From assembly GCF_003851685.1 (NCBI RefSeq), contig NZ_CP027727.1, forward strand, positions 1,612,001 to 1,676,000: 64,000 nt of DNA, in the 5' to 3' direction. Of the stretch, positions 27,014 through 35,276 are shown piece after piece. Every line of letters begins with the position of its first letter. Position 1 is the first letter of the stretch. The translations under genes and the position numbers were made by a program. Source of the DNA: Pseudomonas sp. R5-89-07 (GTDB lineage: Bacteria; Pseudomonadota; Gammaproteobacteria; Pseudomonadales; Pseudomonadaceae). Below the pieces are notes generated by a model. The model saw only the letters and a list, made by a program, of their open reading frames with translations, was not told where the DNA came from and did no database searches.

Positions 27014-27052
27014 AAAAGCCCCGCTATCGATAAACGATGGCGGGGCTTTTTT
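27014..27052. terminator. bidirectional Rho-independent terminator
   Basis: GCCCCGC (27018-27024) pairs with GCGGGGC (27040-27046), extended by TATCG/CGATG, flanked by A5 on the left and T6 on the right. It serves mucD on the + strand and the convergent protease gene on the - strand. Confidence 0.92.
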
Positions 27053-27065
27053 GTGGGTGATGGGT

Positions 27066-28499
27066 TTAGCTCATCATCCCTTTGACCAGGCGTTCCTGCT
27101 CGATCAACTCACGCTGGCGCGCATCGATTCGCGAGGACAATGGGAAGTTGTTGCCGGCGCGACGCTTGGCAAAGTCCAGCTGCTGAATGGCCTGCTGGAA
27201 GTCGCCCACCAGGGCGAAATACTCGGCGCGTGCCTGGTGCAGTCCAATGATGTTGCCCGACAAGCCGCGTGTTTCTGCGACCTGATACCACACGTCTGGA
27301 TCATCCGGGCGCGACTTGAGCAAGCCATCCAGGGCTTTTTCCGCATCAGCTGTACGGTTCTGCTTCAGCAACAGGTCTACGCGGACCTGGTTCAGCGGAT
27401 AGTTGCTCGGGTACTGGGTCAGCATGCGGTCAGTGCGTTGTTGGGCGTCCGGCATGCGATTGCTGGTGATGTCCAGCTCGATCTGCGCCAGGTTGTAGGT
27501 GATGTCGTTGGGCGCTTTGGCCAGCAAGGGCGCCAGGCTTTCCCGGGCTTCCTTGAGCTGGGTGCCTTTGATCTGGGCGATGGCCAGGCCATAGCGCGCC
27601 ACATCGTTCTTTGGATTCTCGTCCAGCTGTGCCTGGAAACGCTTGGCGGCGAGGCCCGGCGTGTCTTCGTACTTCAACTGCACCCGCGCGCGGATCAACT
27701 GATAGCGCAGGCTGTCTTCCTTTCCGCCGGGTTTGGCCTGCTCGGCGCGGTTGCGGGTATCGGCGATCCGCGATTCTGTAACCGGGTGCGTCAACAGGAA
27801 TTCCGGCGGCTTGGCGTCGAAGCGGTATTGGCGCATCAAGCGCTCGAACATGGTGGGCATGGAGCGCGGGTCGTAGCCGGCTTTCTCCAGGTTGAGGATG
27901 CCAATACGGTCGGCTTCCTGTTCATTCTGCCGGGAGAATCGACGTTGCTCCTGGATCGCGGCGGCCTGGGAGCCGGCAATTGCGGCAATGCCTGCATCGC
28001 CAGCACCGGCTGCGGCAGCAATGATGCCGCCGAGCAGGGCGGCCATCATCGGGATCTGCATGCGCGACTGCGCTTCCACGCCTCGGGCAAAGTGGCGCTG
28101 GGACAAGTGCGCCAATTCGTGGGCCAGCACCGAAGCGTATTCACCTTCGGTCTGGGCATTGAGGAACAGGCCGCCATTGACCCCGACGATCCCGCCGGGT
28201 GCCGCGAAGGCGTTGAGCTGTGGGCTGTTGATCAGGATGAATTCCAGGCGCCGGTCATTGACCTGGCTGGTCTCCACCAGCTTGTACACGCTGGTTTCGA
28301 CGTAATCCTTGAGCTGCGGGTCATTGAGCTGCGAGACCTGGCCCCGCAGGTAGGCCAGCCATGCGCGGCCCAGTTGGTATTCCTGTTGCGGCGAGACAAT
28401 GGCAGAACTGGCGTCGCCAAGTGACGGCAGCTCGTCAGCGAAGGCCGGGGAGGCCAGCAGGCAGGCCAGCGTCAGCAGGGAAGGGCGCAAAAAATTCAT
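27066..28499 (-). CDS. M48-family periplasmic metalloprotease with TPR repeats (BepA-like)
   Basis: A 477-aa protein with signal peptide (cleaved near SPAFA), a Zn-protease domain with HELAHLSQRH (HExxH) and the distal EADRIGI ligand region, then a C-terminal TPR domain (about 320-460). Its E. coli counterpart BepA/YfgC degrades stalled LptD and BamA and acts as chaperone in outer-membrane assembly. ATG 28499 gives a standard signal peptide; the track-like upstream start at 28505 is a TTG. It is divergent from the TusA-like gene. Confidence 0.9.
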   Translation of the reverse strand: MNFLRPSLLTLACLLASPAFADELPSLGDASSAIVSPQQEYQLGRAWLAYLRGQVSQLNDPQLKDYVETSVYKLVETSQVNDRRLEFILINSPQLNAFAAPGGIVGVNGGLFLNAQTEGEYASVLAHELAHLSQRHFARGVEAQSRMQIPMMAALLGGIIAAAAGAGDAGIAAIAGSQAAAIQEQRRFSRQNEQEADRIGILNLEKAGYDPRSMPTMFERLMRQYRFDAKPPEFLLTHPVTESRIADTRNRAEQAKPGGKEDSLRYQLIRARVQLKYEDTPGLAAKRFQAQLDENPKNDVARYGLAIAQIKGTQLKEARESLAPLLAKAPNDITYNLAQIELDITSNRMPDAQQRTDRMLTQYPSNYPLNQVRVDLLLKQNRTADAEKALDGLLKSRPDDPDVWYQVAETRGLSGNIIGLHQARAEYFALVGDFQQAIQQLDFAKRRAGNNFPLSSRIDARQRELIEQERLVKGMMS

Positions 28500-28594
28500 G
28501 CACAAAGCCTTTCGACAAAGAGCTTACTGTAGCCGGACACTGAGCTTCGGACCAGATATTCTAAGCAGCTCAAATGTTTGCCTGGAGTAACACC

Positions 28595-28834
28595 ATGACC
28601 GACGCTGTAGCCTTTGACGCCGAACTCGATGCCAGCGGCCTCAACTGTCCGTTGCCCTTGCTCAAGGCCAAGCTGGAGCTCAATCGACTGGCCAGCGGCG
28701 CCGTACTAAAAGTGACCGCCACCGACGCAGGCTCCCAGCGCGATTTTCGGACCTTCGCCAAGCTGGCGGGCCATACGCTGGTCCAGGAAGAAGAGGCGGC
28801 TGGTGTGTTCCGTTATTGGCTGCGCAAGGCCTGA
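28595..28834 (+). CDS. TusA-family sulfur carrier/sulfurtransferase
   Basis: A 79-aa TusA-like protein with the persulfide-carrying Cys18 in LNCPLPLLKAK. RBS TGGAG is about 8 nt before ATG 28595. The P. aeruginosa gene in the equivalent position (PA1006) is linked to molybdenum cofactor biosynthesis and nitrate respiration; the context here (BepA-like protease, bcp, gcvR, dapA) is the same, so orthology is likely though not proven. Confidence 0.9.
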   Translation: MTDAVAFDAELDASGLNCPLPLLKAKLELNRLASGAVLKVTATDAGSQRDFRTFAKLAGHTLVQEEEAAGVFRYWLRKA

Positions 28835-28853
28835 TTGCGTCAACAGCCGAAGA

Positions 28854-29327
28854 TCAAGCCTTGTTCAGCGCCTGCGCCGCCGCCAGAACCGCGTCCACAT
28901 GCCCCGGCACTTTCACGCCGCGCCATTCCTGACGCAGCACGCCTTCGCTGTCGATCAGAAAGGTGCTGCGATCCACACCCAGGTATTCCTTGCCGTATAG
29001 CTTCTTCAGCTTGATCACGTCGAACAGCTGGCATACCGCTTCGTCCTTGTCGCTGATCAGCTCGAACGGAAACGCCTGCTTGCTCTTGAAGTTCTCATGG
29101 GATTTCACGCTGTCGCGCGAAACGCCGAACACTTCGGTATTGGCAGCCCTGAATGCGGCGTATTGATCACGAAAGCCCTGGCCCTCGGTGGTGCAACCCG
29201 GGGTGCTGTCTTTCGGGTAAAAATAGATCACCACTTGCTTGCCCTTGAGGGCGGCAAGGCTGAAGGTCTGGCCGCTGGTGGCCTGGGCTTCGAAATCGGC
29301 TACGGGTGTGTCGATGGCTACCGGCAT
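28854..29327 (-). CDS. bcp: peroxiredoxin Bcp/PrxQ
   Basis: A 157-aa thiol peroxidase with the peroxidatic Cys in YPKDSTPGCTTEGQGFRD. The resolving Cys that E. coli Bcp carries five residues later (CTVQAC) is replaced by Gln, so this enzyme probably works as a 1-Cys type or uses the distant Cys in EAVCQLF. It detoxifies peroxides in the cytoplasm. It lies 10 bp downstream of gcvR on the same strand and is probably co-transcribed. Confidence 0.93.
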   Translation of the reverse strand: MPVAIDTPVADFEAQATSGQTFSLAALKGKQVVIYFYPKDSTPGCTTEGQGFRDQYAAFRAANTEVFGVSRDSVKSHENFKSKQAFPFELISDKDEAVCQLFDVIKLKKLYGKEYLGVDRSTFLIDSEGVLRQEWRGVKVPGHVDAVLAAAQALNKA

Positions 29328-29337
29328 GGGTACGTCC

Positions 29338-29898
29338 TTACATAGGGTTCTGTGGGCGCCAAGGCTCGATCAGGGCGTCAAGGTTAAGGGCGTCGGCGAA
29401 GTCAAGGAACTGGTCGCGCAACCAGCTGATCTGCACGCCAGCCGGCAGGGTCACGGTGAAGGTGGCGTTGAGCATGGTGCCGCCGGTTTGTGGCGCCTGG
29501 TAGGTGTCGCAGGTGAGGTTCTCCAGCTCGACGTTGTGATCGATAAAGAACTGGCACAGCTCGTTGACGATGTCCGAGCGGTAGGCCGAGCTGACATAGG
29601 CCACGTAAGGCAGGGCCTGTGGGCGATTTTCCAGGGCTGCGCTACGCACGACGTTGACGGTGAAGTTGTGCTTCTTGGCCAGGCCCGGCAGGCCGGTCTC
29701 CAGGCGTGCGAGGGCGTCCCAACTGCCGGAAATCTGCAGCACCAGCGCACTGCACTCGCCATGGCGGGTCAGGCGGGAGGTCACGACGGCGCAGCGGTTC
29801 TCATGGCTGGCGCGGCACAGGACGTTGGTCAGCTCCATGGGGTTGGCGCCGAGGGCACTGATAACAAGGAATTGTTCGCGAACTGTGGGGGTGGACAT
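29338..29898 (-). CDS. gcvR: glycine cleavage system transcriptional repressor GcvR
   Basis: A 186-aa protein of two ACT domains (about 7-85 and 95-180), as in GcvR, starting MSTPTVREQFLVISALGANPMELTNVL (given here in part). It binds glycine and modulates GcvA-type activators; it has no DNA-binding domain of its own. Divergent from dapA, a conserved Pseudomonas arrangement. Confidence 0.9.
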   Translation of the reverse strand: MSTPTVREQFLVISALGANPMELTNVLCRASHENRCAVVTSRLTRHGECSALVLQISGSWDALARLETGLPGLAKKHNFTVNVVRSAALENRPQALPYVAYVSSAYRSDIVNELCQFFIDHNVELENLTCDTYQAPQTGGTMLNATFTVTLPAGVQISWLRDQFLDFADALNLDALIEPWRPQNPM

Positions 29899-30160
29899 GC
29901 AGCCTTCCTAAAGCGATGAGCGGTCGATACTGTCAGGGCTGTATCGATCAAAGGATGAAGGGTAGCGAAAACCATCGCCAAGGGCTAGGAGGTGGCGTTT
30001 TCATTACGTGAACAGCCTGCTTCAAGTGCCGCTTTGGCCCAATGATGGCATTGCCCGTCGTTTAGTTGCGCCAGAACGCATCCTCGCACGGTACTTCGCT
30101 TGTACAAGCATCTTGGCGCCAGTACCATTACCGCTCTCTTTTTCCGGCAGGAGCGGTTGC

Positions 30161-31039
30161 ATGATTGCGGGCAGTATGGTGGCACTGGTCACACCCATGG
30201 ATGCACAAGGTCATCTCGACTGGGACAGCCTGGGCAAACTGGTGGACTTCCACCTGCAAGAAGGCACCAACGCCATCGTGGCGGTCGGCACCACAGGTGA
30301 GTCGGCCACCCTCGATGTGGAAGAACACATCCAGGTGATCGAGTTCGTGGTCAAGCGCGTTGCGGGCCGCATCGCCGTGATCGCCGGCACCGGCGCCAAC
30401 TCGACGCGTGAAGCGATCGAACTGACCCGCAACGCCAAGAAGGCCGGCGCCGATGCCTGCCTGCTGGTGACGCCGTACTACAACAAGCCGACCCAGGAAG
30501 GCCTGTACCAGCACTTCCGCACCATTGCCGAAGCTGTCGACATCCCGCAGATCCTCTATAACGTACCCGGCCGCACCGCGTGCGACATGAAAGCCGAAAC
30601 GGTGATCCGCCTGTCTACCGTGCCGAACATCATCGGTATCAAGGAAGCCACCGGCGACCTGCAGCGCGCCAAGGACATCCTGGCCGGCGTGAGCAGCGAT
30701 TTCCTGGTGTATTCCGGTGACGACGCCACCGCAGTGGAACTGATCCTGCTGGGTGGCAAGGGCAACATCTCCGTGACCGCCAACGTCGCCCCGCGTGCCA
30801 TGAGCGACATGTGCGCCGCCGCCATTGCCGGTGACGCCGCGACCGCGCGTGCGATCCACGAGAAGCTGATGCCGCTCAACAAGACACTGTTTATCGAATC
30901 CAACCCTATTCCCGTGAAGTGGGCGCTGTTTGAGATGGGCCTGATGCCGGACGGTATCCGTCTGCCGCTCACCCGGCTCAGCGAAGCCTGTCACGAACCG
31001 CTGCGACAGGCCCTGCGCCAGTCCGGCGTCCTGGTTTAA
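30161..31039 (+). CDS. dapA: 4-hydroxy-tetrahydrodipicolinate synthase
   Basis: A 292-aa class I aldolase-type enzyme that condenses pyruvate with aspartate semialdehyde in lysine and peptidoglycan synthesis. Visible motifs are GTTGES, TPYYNKPTQEGLYQHF with the catalytic Tyr, and the Schiff-base Lys in IIGIKEATGDL. ATG 30161 (after CAGGAGCGG) gives the normal N-terminus MIAGSMVALVTP; the longer in-frame start at 30008 has no support. First gene of dapA-bamC-MBL-purC. Confidence 0.97.
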   Translation: MIAGSMVALVTPMDAQGHLDWDSLGKLVDFHLQEGTNAIVAVGTTGESATLDVEEHIQVIEFVVKRVAGRIAVIAGTGANSTREAIELTRNAKKAGADACLLVTPYYNKPTQEGLYQHFRTIAEAVDIPQILYNVPGRTACDMKAETVIRLSTVPNIIGIKEATGDLQRAKDILAGVSSDFLVYSGDDATAVELILLGGKGNISVTANVAPRAMSDMCAAAIAGDAATARAIHEKLMPLNKTLFIESNPIPVKWALFEMGLMPDGIRLPLTRLSEACHEPLRQALRQSGVLV

Positions 31040-31056
31040 TTGAGGAAGCACTACGC

Positions 31057-32172
31057 ATGAAGCGATTGGCCGGACTTTCCGCACTTGCCTTGATTATCTC
31101 CAGCACCAGTGGCTGCGGTTGGGTATGGGGCCCGGAAGGCTACTTCCGTGACCGCGGCAGCGATTACCTGGAAGCGCAAGCAACCAAACCCATGCAACTG
31201 CCGCCTGACGTGAGCGTCGCCAAGCGCCTCGACCCGCTGCTGCCGATTCCGCGCAATGTCGCCGACGACACCGTAAAGGGCGAGTACGTGGTGCCCCGCC
31301 CGCAGCCGATCACGGCGGTGGCCGATGCCAGCGACTACAGCCTGCAGAAGAGCGGCGACAACCGCTGGATCGTGGCCCAGCGTCCGCCAGCCGAAGTCTG
31401 GCCGGTGGCCGTGCAGTTCTTCCAGGACAATGGTTTCCGTCTCGACCAGCAGCGTCCGCAGACCGGTGAGTTCACCACCGCCTGGCAACGCAGCAGCGAA
31501 CTGTCCGCCAACATGGCCCAGCGTCTGCAGGCCAGTGGCATAGCCGCCGATAACGAAGCCCGCGTGCGTGTACGCATCGAGCCTGGCGTGCAGCGTAATA
31601 CCAGTGAAGTCTATGTGGTCAGCGCCGAGCGTCCCGCCGGCAGCACCGCCAACGTCGATTTCACCAATCGCTCGGTCAATACCGGCGTCGATGCTGCGCT
31701 GGTTGACGAGATGCTGGCCAGCATGAGCCGTATCTCCGAGAAGGGTGGCTCGGTTTCGCTGCTCGCCGCACGTGATTACGATACGCCTAGCCGCGTCAGC
31801 CTCACCGAAGACGGCAGCGGCAACGTGGTGCTGAACCTGGGTGAAGACCTGGATCGCGCCTGGGCCAGCGTAGGTCGCGCGTTGGAGCAGGGCCCTTGGC
31901 GCGTTGAAGACATCAACCGCAGCCTGGGCCTGTACTACATCAATGTGGCTGAAAAGGCCGAGAAAAAAGACGACGAGCCAGGTTTCTTCGGCAAGTTGTT
32001 CGGCAGCCAGCCGACCAAGGAAGAAGTCGAGACCCGCGCCGAGCGTTACCAGGTTCGTTTGAGCAAGGTCGGCGAAAGCGTGCAAGTCACCGTCGAGAAA
32101 AACATCAACACCGTCGCGCCAGCTGAAACAGCGCGCAAGGTGTTGGGCGTGATTCAGGACAACCTGGGCTGA
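31057..32172 (+). CDS. bamC: outer membrane assembly lipoprotein BamC (NlpB)
   Basis: A 371-aa lipoprotein of the BAM complex. The lipobox STSGC places the acylated Cys at residue 20; an extended, poorly structured N-terminal segment follows (residues 21-100), then two helix-grip domains (about 100-220 and 250-370). It starts 17 bp after dapA, the conserved dapA-nlpB order. Confidence 0.94.
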   Translation: MKRLAGLSALALIISSTSGCGWVWGPEGYFRDRGSDYLEAQATKPMQLPPDVSVAKRLDPLLPIPRNVADDTVKGEYVVPRPQPITAVADASDYSLQKSGDNRWIVAQRPPAEVWPVAVQFFQDNGFRLDQQRPQTGEFTTAWQRSSELSANMAQRLQASGIAADNEARVRVRIEPGVQRNTSEVYVVSAERPAGSTANVDFTNRSVNTGVDAALVDEMLASMSRISEKGGSVSLLAARDYDTPSRVSLTEDGSGNVVLNLGEDLDRAWASVGRALEQGPWRVEDINRSLGLYYINVAEKAEKKDDEPGFFGKLFGSQPTKEEVETRAERYQVRLSKVGESVQVTVEKNINTVAPAETARKVLGVIQDNLG

Positions 32173-32176
32173 TCCG

Positions 32177-32935
32177 ATGCGTTTTGCTGTTCTCGGTAGC
32201 GGTAGCCAAGGGAACGGCACGCTGGTCGCCCACGACGATACGTACGTACTGGTGGATTGTGGTTTCTCGTTAAGAGAAACCGAGCGGCGCCTGCTGCGCC
32301 TGGGGGTTCACCCTGCGCAGCTGAGTGCGATTCTGGTGACCCACGAACATGCCGACCACGTGCATGGCGTGGGTTTGCTGTCTCGGCGCTACAATCTTCC
32401 GGTGTACTTGAGTCGCGGCACGTTGCGCGGGATGCGCAAACCCATTGAACCCGCAGGTTTCCTGGCCGGTGGCGAGCAACTGCAGATCGGTGCCCTGAGC
32501 ATCAATGTTGTCGCGGTCGCTCACGACGCCCAGGAACCCACGCAATATGTATTCAGTGACGGCGAGCGACGCTTCGGTGTACTCACCGACCTGGGTTCCT
32601 ACTGCGCCAGGGTGCTGGACGGTTATCGCGACCTCGATGCCTTGATGATCGAGTCCAATCACTGCCGAGACCTGCTGGCTCGCGGTCATTACCCCTACTT
32701 TCTGAAGCAGCGGGTGGGCGGCGAGCTGGGACATTTGAACAACCATCAGGCGGCGTACCTGGTGTATGAGTTGGGCTGGCAAGACCTGCAACACCTGGTC
32801 CTGGCCCACTTGAGCAGCAAGAACAACCTGCCGACGCTTGCCCGGCAATGTTTTGTCGACACCCTCGGGTGCGACCCGGACTGGCTGCAACTGGCCGATC
32901 AAGATTCAGGGCTCGACTGGCGCCACATCGCCTAG
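32177..32935 (+). CDS. MBL-fold metallohydrolase (YycJ-like)
   Basis: A 252-aa metallo-beta-lactamase-fold protein with the dinuclear metal motif THEHADHVHGVG, preceded by the family opening MRFAVLGSGSQGNGTLV. It resembles the YycJ/WalJ group of single-domain phosphodiesterase or nuclease-like proteins. It starts 4 bp after bamC and precedes purC, an order conserved in Pseudomonas. Substrate not known. Confidence 0.9.
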   Translation: MRFAVLGSGSQGNGTLVAHDDTYVLVDCGFSLRETERRLLRLGVHPAQLSAILVTHEHADHVHGVGLLSRRYNLPVYLSRGTLRGMRKPIEPAGFLAGGEQLQIGALSINVVAVAHDAQEPTQYVFSDGERRFGVLTDLGSYCARVLDGYRDLDALMIESNHCRDLLARGHYPYFLKQRVGGELGHLNNHQAAYLVYELGWQDLQHLVLAHLSSKNNLPTLARQCFVDTLGCDPDWLQLADQDSGLDWRHIA

Positions 32936-32962
32936 CCCACCTCACTCAAAGCGGAGCCCATC

Positions 32963-33676
32963 ATGGAAAAACGTGAAGAACTCTACCGCGGCAAAGCCAA
33001 GTCGGTATACAAGACCGACGACGCCAACCGCCTGATCCTGCTGTTTCGCAACGACACCTCGGCGTTCGACGGCAAGCGTATCGAACAACTTGATCGCAAG
33101 GGCATGGTGAACAACAAGTTCAACGCCTTCATCATGCAGAAACTCGAAGAGGCCGGCATACCGACCCAATTCGACAAACTGCTGGGCGACAACGAGTGCC
33201 TGGTCAAGAAACTCGACATGATCCCGGTCGAATGCGTCGTGCGTAACTACGCTGCCGGCAGCCTGGTCAAGCGCCTGGGCGTGGAAGAGGGCCTCAAGCT
33301 CAATCCCTACACCTTCGAGCTGTTCCTGAAGGACGACGCCAAGGGCGACCCGTTCATCAACGAATCCCACGTCGTGGCCTTCGGTTGGGGCACCGCTGAA
33401 CAACTGGCGCGGATGAAAGAGTTGTCCCTCAAGGTCAACGATGTGTTGAGCAAGCTGTTCGACGACGCGGGCCTGCTGCTGGTGGACTTCAAACTCGAAT
33501 TCGGCGTTTTCCACGACGGCTCCATCGTCCTGGGTGACGAATTCAGCCCAGACGGCTGCCGCCTGTGGGACAAGGACACCAAGAAGAAAATGGACAAGGA
33601 CCGCTTCCGCCAGGGCCTTGGTGACGTCATCGAAGCCTACGAAGAAGTCGCCAATCGTCTCGGCGTACCGCTGTAA
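32963..33676 (+). CDS. purC: phosphoribosylaminoimidazole-succinocarboxamide synthase
   Basis: A 237-aa SAICAR synthetase of purine biosynthesis, using ATP and aspartate. The start [20 protein letters not shown], the segment [17 protein letters not shown] and LVDFKLEFG are family hallmarks. Last gene of the dapA cluster; the tRNA-Ser gene follows with its own promoter. Confidence 0.97.
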   Translation: MEKREELYRGKAKSVYKTDDANRLILLFRNDTSAFDGKRIEQLDRKGMVNNKFNAFIMQKLEEAGIPTQFDKLLGDNECLVKKLDMIPVECVVRNYAAGSLVKRLGVEEGLKLNPYTFELFLKDDAKGDPFINESHVVAFGWGTAEQLARMKELSLKVNDVLSKLFDDAGLLLVDFKLEFGVFHDGSIVLGDEFSPDGCRLWDKDTKKKMDKDRFRQGLGDVIEAYEEVANRLGVPL

Positions 33677-33721
33677 TCGACGCAAGCATCTGATAGCACG
33701 GAAAAAAACCGCTTCGGCGCT

Positions 33722-33749
33722 TTGCATCCACGAACCATGCTGTTATGAT
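33722..33749 (+). promoter_or_regulatory. sigma-70 promoter of tRNA-Ser
   Basis: TTGCAT (33722-33727), 16-bp spacer, TATGAT (33744-33749), placing transcription a few nt upstream of the tRNA. Confidence 0.7.
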
Positions 33750-33759
33750 GCGCGCCGTT

Positions 33760-33849
33760 GGAGAGATGCCAGAGTGGCCGAATGGGACGGATTCGAAATC
33801 CGTTGTACCTTCACCGGTACCTAGGGTTCGAATCCCTATCTCTCCGCCA
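33760..33849 (+). tRNA. tRNA-Ser (anticodon CGA)
   Basis: A 90-nt type II tRNA with encoded CCA. Acceptor GGAGAGA pairs with TCTCTCC; the anticodon stem ACGGA/TCCGT encloses TTCGAAA with anticodon CGA; a long variable arm (about GTACCTTCACCGGTAC) and T-arm GGTTCGAATCC follow. It reads UCG codons. Confidence 0.97.
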
Positions 33850-33862
33850 TTATTTATAAACG

Positions 33863-33900
33863 AAAACCCCCAATAACTTATGTTGTTGGGGGTTTTTGTT
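33863..33900 (+). terminator. Rho-independent terminator of tRNA-Ser
   Basis: CCCCCAATAAC pairs with GTTGTTGGGGG (one G-U), with a T5 run then GTTTTT. It ends the tRNA transcript 14 bp after CCA. Confidence 0.9.
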
Positions 33901-33969
33901 TTTGTAGCAGAAATGCCCAGGTGAATTCTGCTACGGTCGTCATCACCTGATGACAAGGGCGGGTCGGTC

Positions 33970-34365
33970 ATGAATTTTGAAAAAGTGCTCAAGCATTTAC
34001 AGGCGAATCTTGCAGGGCTGTTGGCTGTGTACGTCTTTGGCAGCCGAGTCACGGGCGAGGCGAATGCTGACAGCGATCTTGACGTGGCTGTGCTGATTGA
34101 AGGGATCATCGACCCCCTACAATTGTGGCGCTTATCCGGAGAGCTGGCGGATATCGTCAAAGCTCCTGTCGACCTGCTGGACTTGCGTGCGGCTTCGACG
34201 GTCATGCAATACCAGGTTATAACCACGGGGCGTCGACTTTGGACTAAGGACAGCCAGGCCGGTATTTTTGAAAGTTATATTCTCAGCGAGAAAACTGCGC
34301 TGGATTCTGCCAGGGCTGGGCTGCTTGTCGACATTCATAAGGACGGGACGGTATATGGTCGATGA
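33970..34365 (+). CDS. mntA: MntA-like nucleotidyltransferase antitoxin (type VII TA)
   Basis: A 131-aa minimal nucleotidyltransferase. The signature GSx10DxD is intact as Gly24-Ser25 ... Asp36-Leu-Asp38, and VYVFGSRVTGEA matches MNT family strands. In type VII systems MntA adds AMP to a Tyr of the HEPN toxin and so neutralises it. Its stop overlaps the start of the HEPN gene by 11 bp, so the two are coupled. Confidence 0.88.
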   Translation: MNFEKVLKHLQANLAGLLAVYVFGSRVTGEANADSDLDVAVLIEGIIDPLQLWRLSGELADIVKAPVDLLDLRAASTVMQYQVITTGRRLWTKDSQAGIFESYILSEKTALDSARAGLLVDIHKDGTVYGR

Positions 34366-34798
34366 TGTACTCATTAACAAGGCGGCCAGCATCGAGCGCT
34401 GCGTTGCTAGGGCTCGCGAGGAATACGAAAAGGATCCCGCCAGCTTTGCCACCGATTTTACCCGTCAGGATGCGGCCATCCTGAACATCCAGCGCGCCTG
34501 TGAGGCTGCTCTGGACATGGGGCAGCATCTGATCCGCCGCGAGCGTCTTGGCGTTCCCCAGGGCGCTCGTGATGTGTTCGAGCTGCTGGCACAGGGTGGA
34601 TGGGTGAACCCTTCTTTGTTGACCAATCTGAAAAATATGGTCGGTTTCCGCAATATCGCGGTGCATGAGTATCAAACGCTGCAGCTGCCGATCACAGTTG
34701 CGATCATTACCAAGCACCTTGGCGATTTTCTGGCCTTCAGCTCACATGTTTTAACCAAGGACTCTAGCCAGCCAGCCGCTTCAAAAGCCCCTCCGTGA
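34355..34798 (+). CDS. hepT: HepT-like HEPN ribonuclease toxin (type VII TA)
   Basis: A 147-aa helical protein of the DUF86/HepT family. The active-site motif Rx4HxY is intact (Arg99, His104, Tyr106 in FRNIAVHEY); the Tyr is the residue AMPylated by MntA in characterised pairs. ATG 34355 overlaps the mntA stop. It is an RNase that halts growth when free; roles in phage defence are known for some relatives. Confidence 0.88.
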   Translation: MVDDVLINKAASIERCVARAREEYEKDPASFATDFTRQDAAILNIQRACEAALDMGQHLIRRERLGVPQGARDVFELLAQGGWVNPSLLTNLKNMVGFRNIAVHEYQTLQLPITVAIITKHLGDFLAFSSHVLTKDSSQPAASKAPP

Positions 34799-34936
34799 CG
34801 GGTTACTGCGCCATGGAGCAAGCCTTTGAAGCGGGAAGGGGTCAGCGCATCCTTCGGCGCGGTTGTCGCCTAAGATCGCCGATAGACACGCTTTACTCGC
34901 TGGTTCTCAACCGAGTGGCGTGAGCGGTGAGTGGTT

Positions 34937-35086
34937 TCACTGCGACGCCTGAAGCTTCGATTTTTTACTCTGTGATTTTGCTGACGGCTTCTTATCCGTT
35001 TCCCTCACCGTTTCCCGCGGCCTCTTCTTCGCCTCATCCTCTGTCACATACTCTCCCGTAACCGCATCCCGATATTTCGTTGGCAT
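34937..35086 (-). CDS. small basic protein, 49 aa
   Basis: Reads MPTKYRDAVTGEYVTEDEA followed by a Lys/Arg/Ser-rich tail ending LQASQ. A strong RBS AAGGAG lies 5-6 nt upstream of ATG 35086. Short 'K-Y-R-D-A-x-T-G-E-Y-V' proteins of this kind are common in pseudomonads and other proteobacteria but have no assigned function. It is unstructured-looking and has no membrane segment. Confidence 0.7.
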   Translation of the reverse strand: MPTKYRDAVTGEYVTEDEAKKRPRETVRETDKKPSAKSQSKKSKLQASQ

Positions 35087-35223
35087 ATAAGCTCCTTGAA
35101 GTACGTCGCCACACCAGCGACCTTTTCAGGTTAGCCGAGGGACTTACGCGCAGCAGCGCGTACTATGGGAATTCTCGTTACCAGGCTTTTCAATAAGCGG
35201 GTTCAATAATTTCCCGCCCAAAT

Positions 35224-35261
35224 AAAAAAGCCTGCTGAACTCAACGCCCAGCAGGCTTTTT
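35224..35261 (-). terminator. Rho-independent terminator of the MFS gene
   Basis: CAGCAGGC/GCCTGCTG stem (35230-35237 with 35249-35256) flanked by A6 (T6 on the minus strand), 16 bp after the MFS stop codon. The T5 on the right side could also stop + strand transcripts. Confidence 0.9.
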
Positions 35262-35276
35262 GCGGTTTCAACCTAG

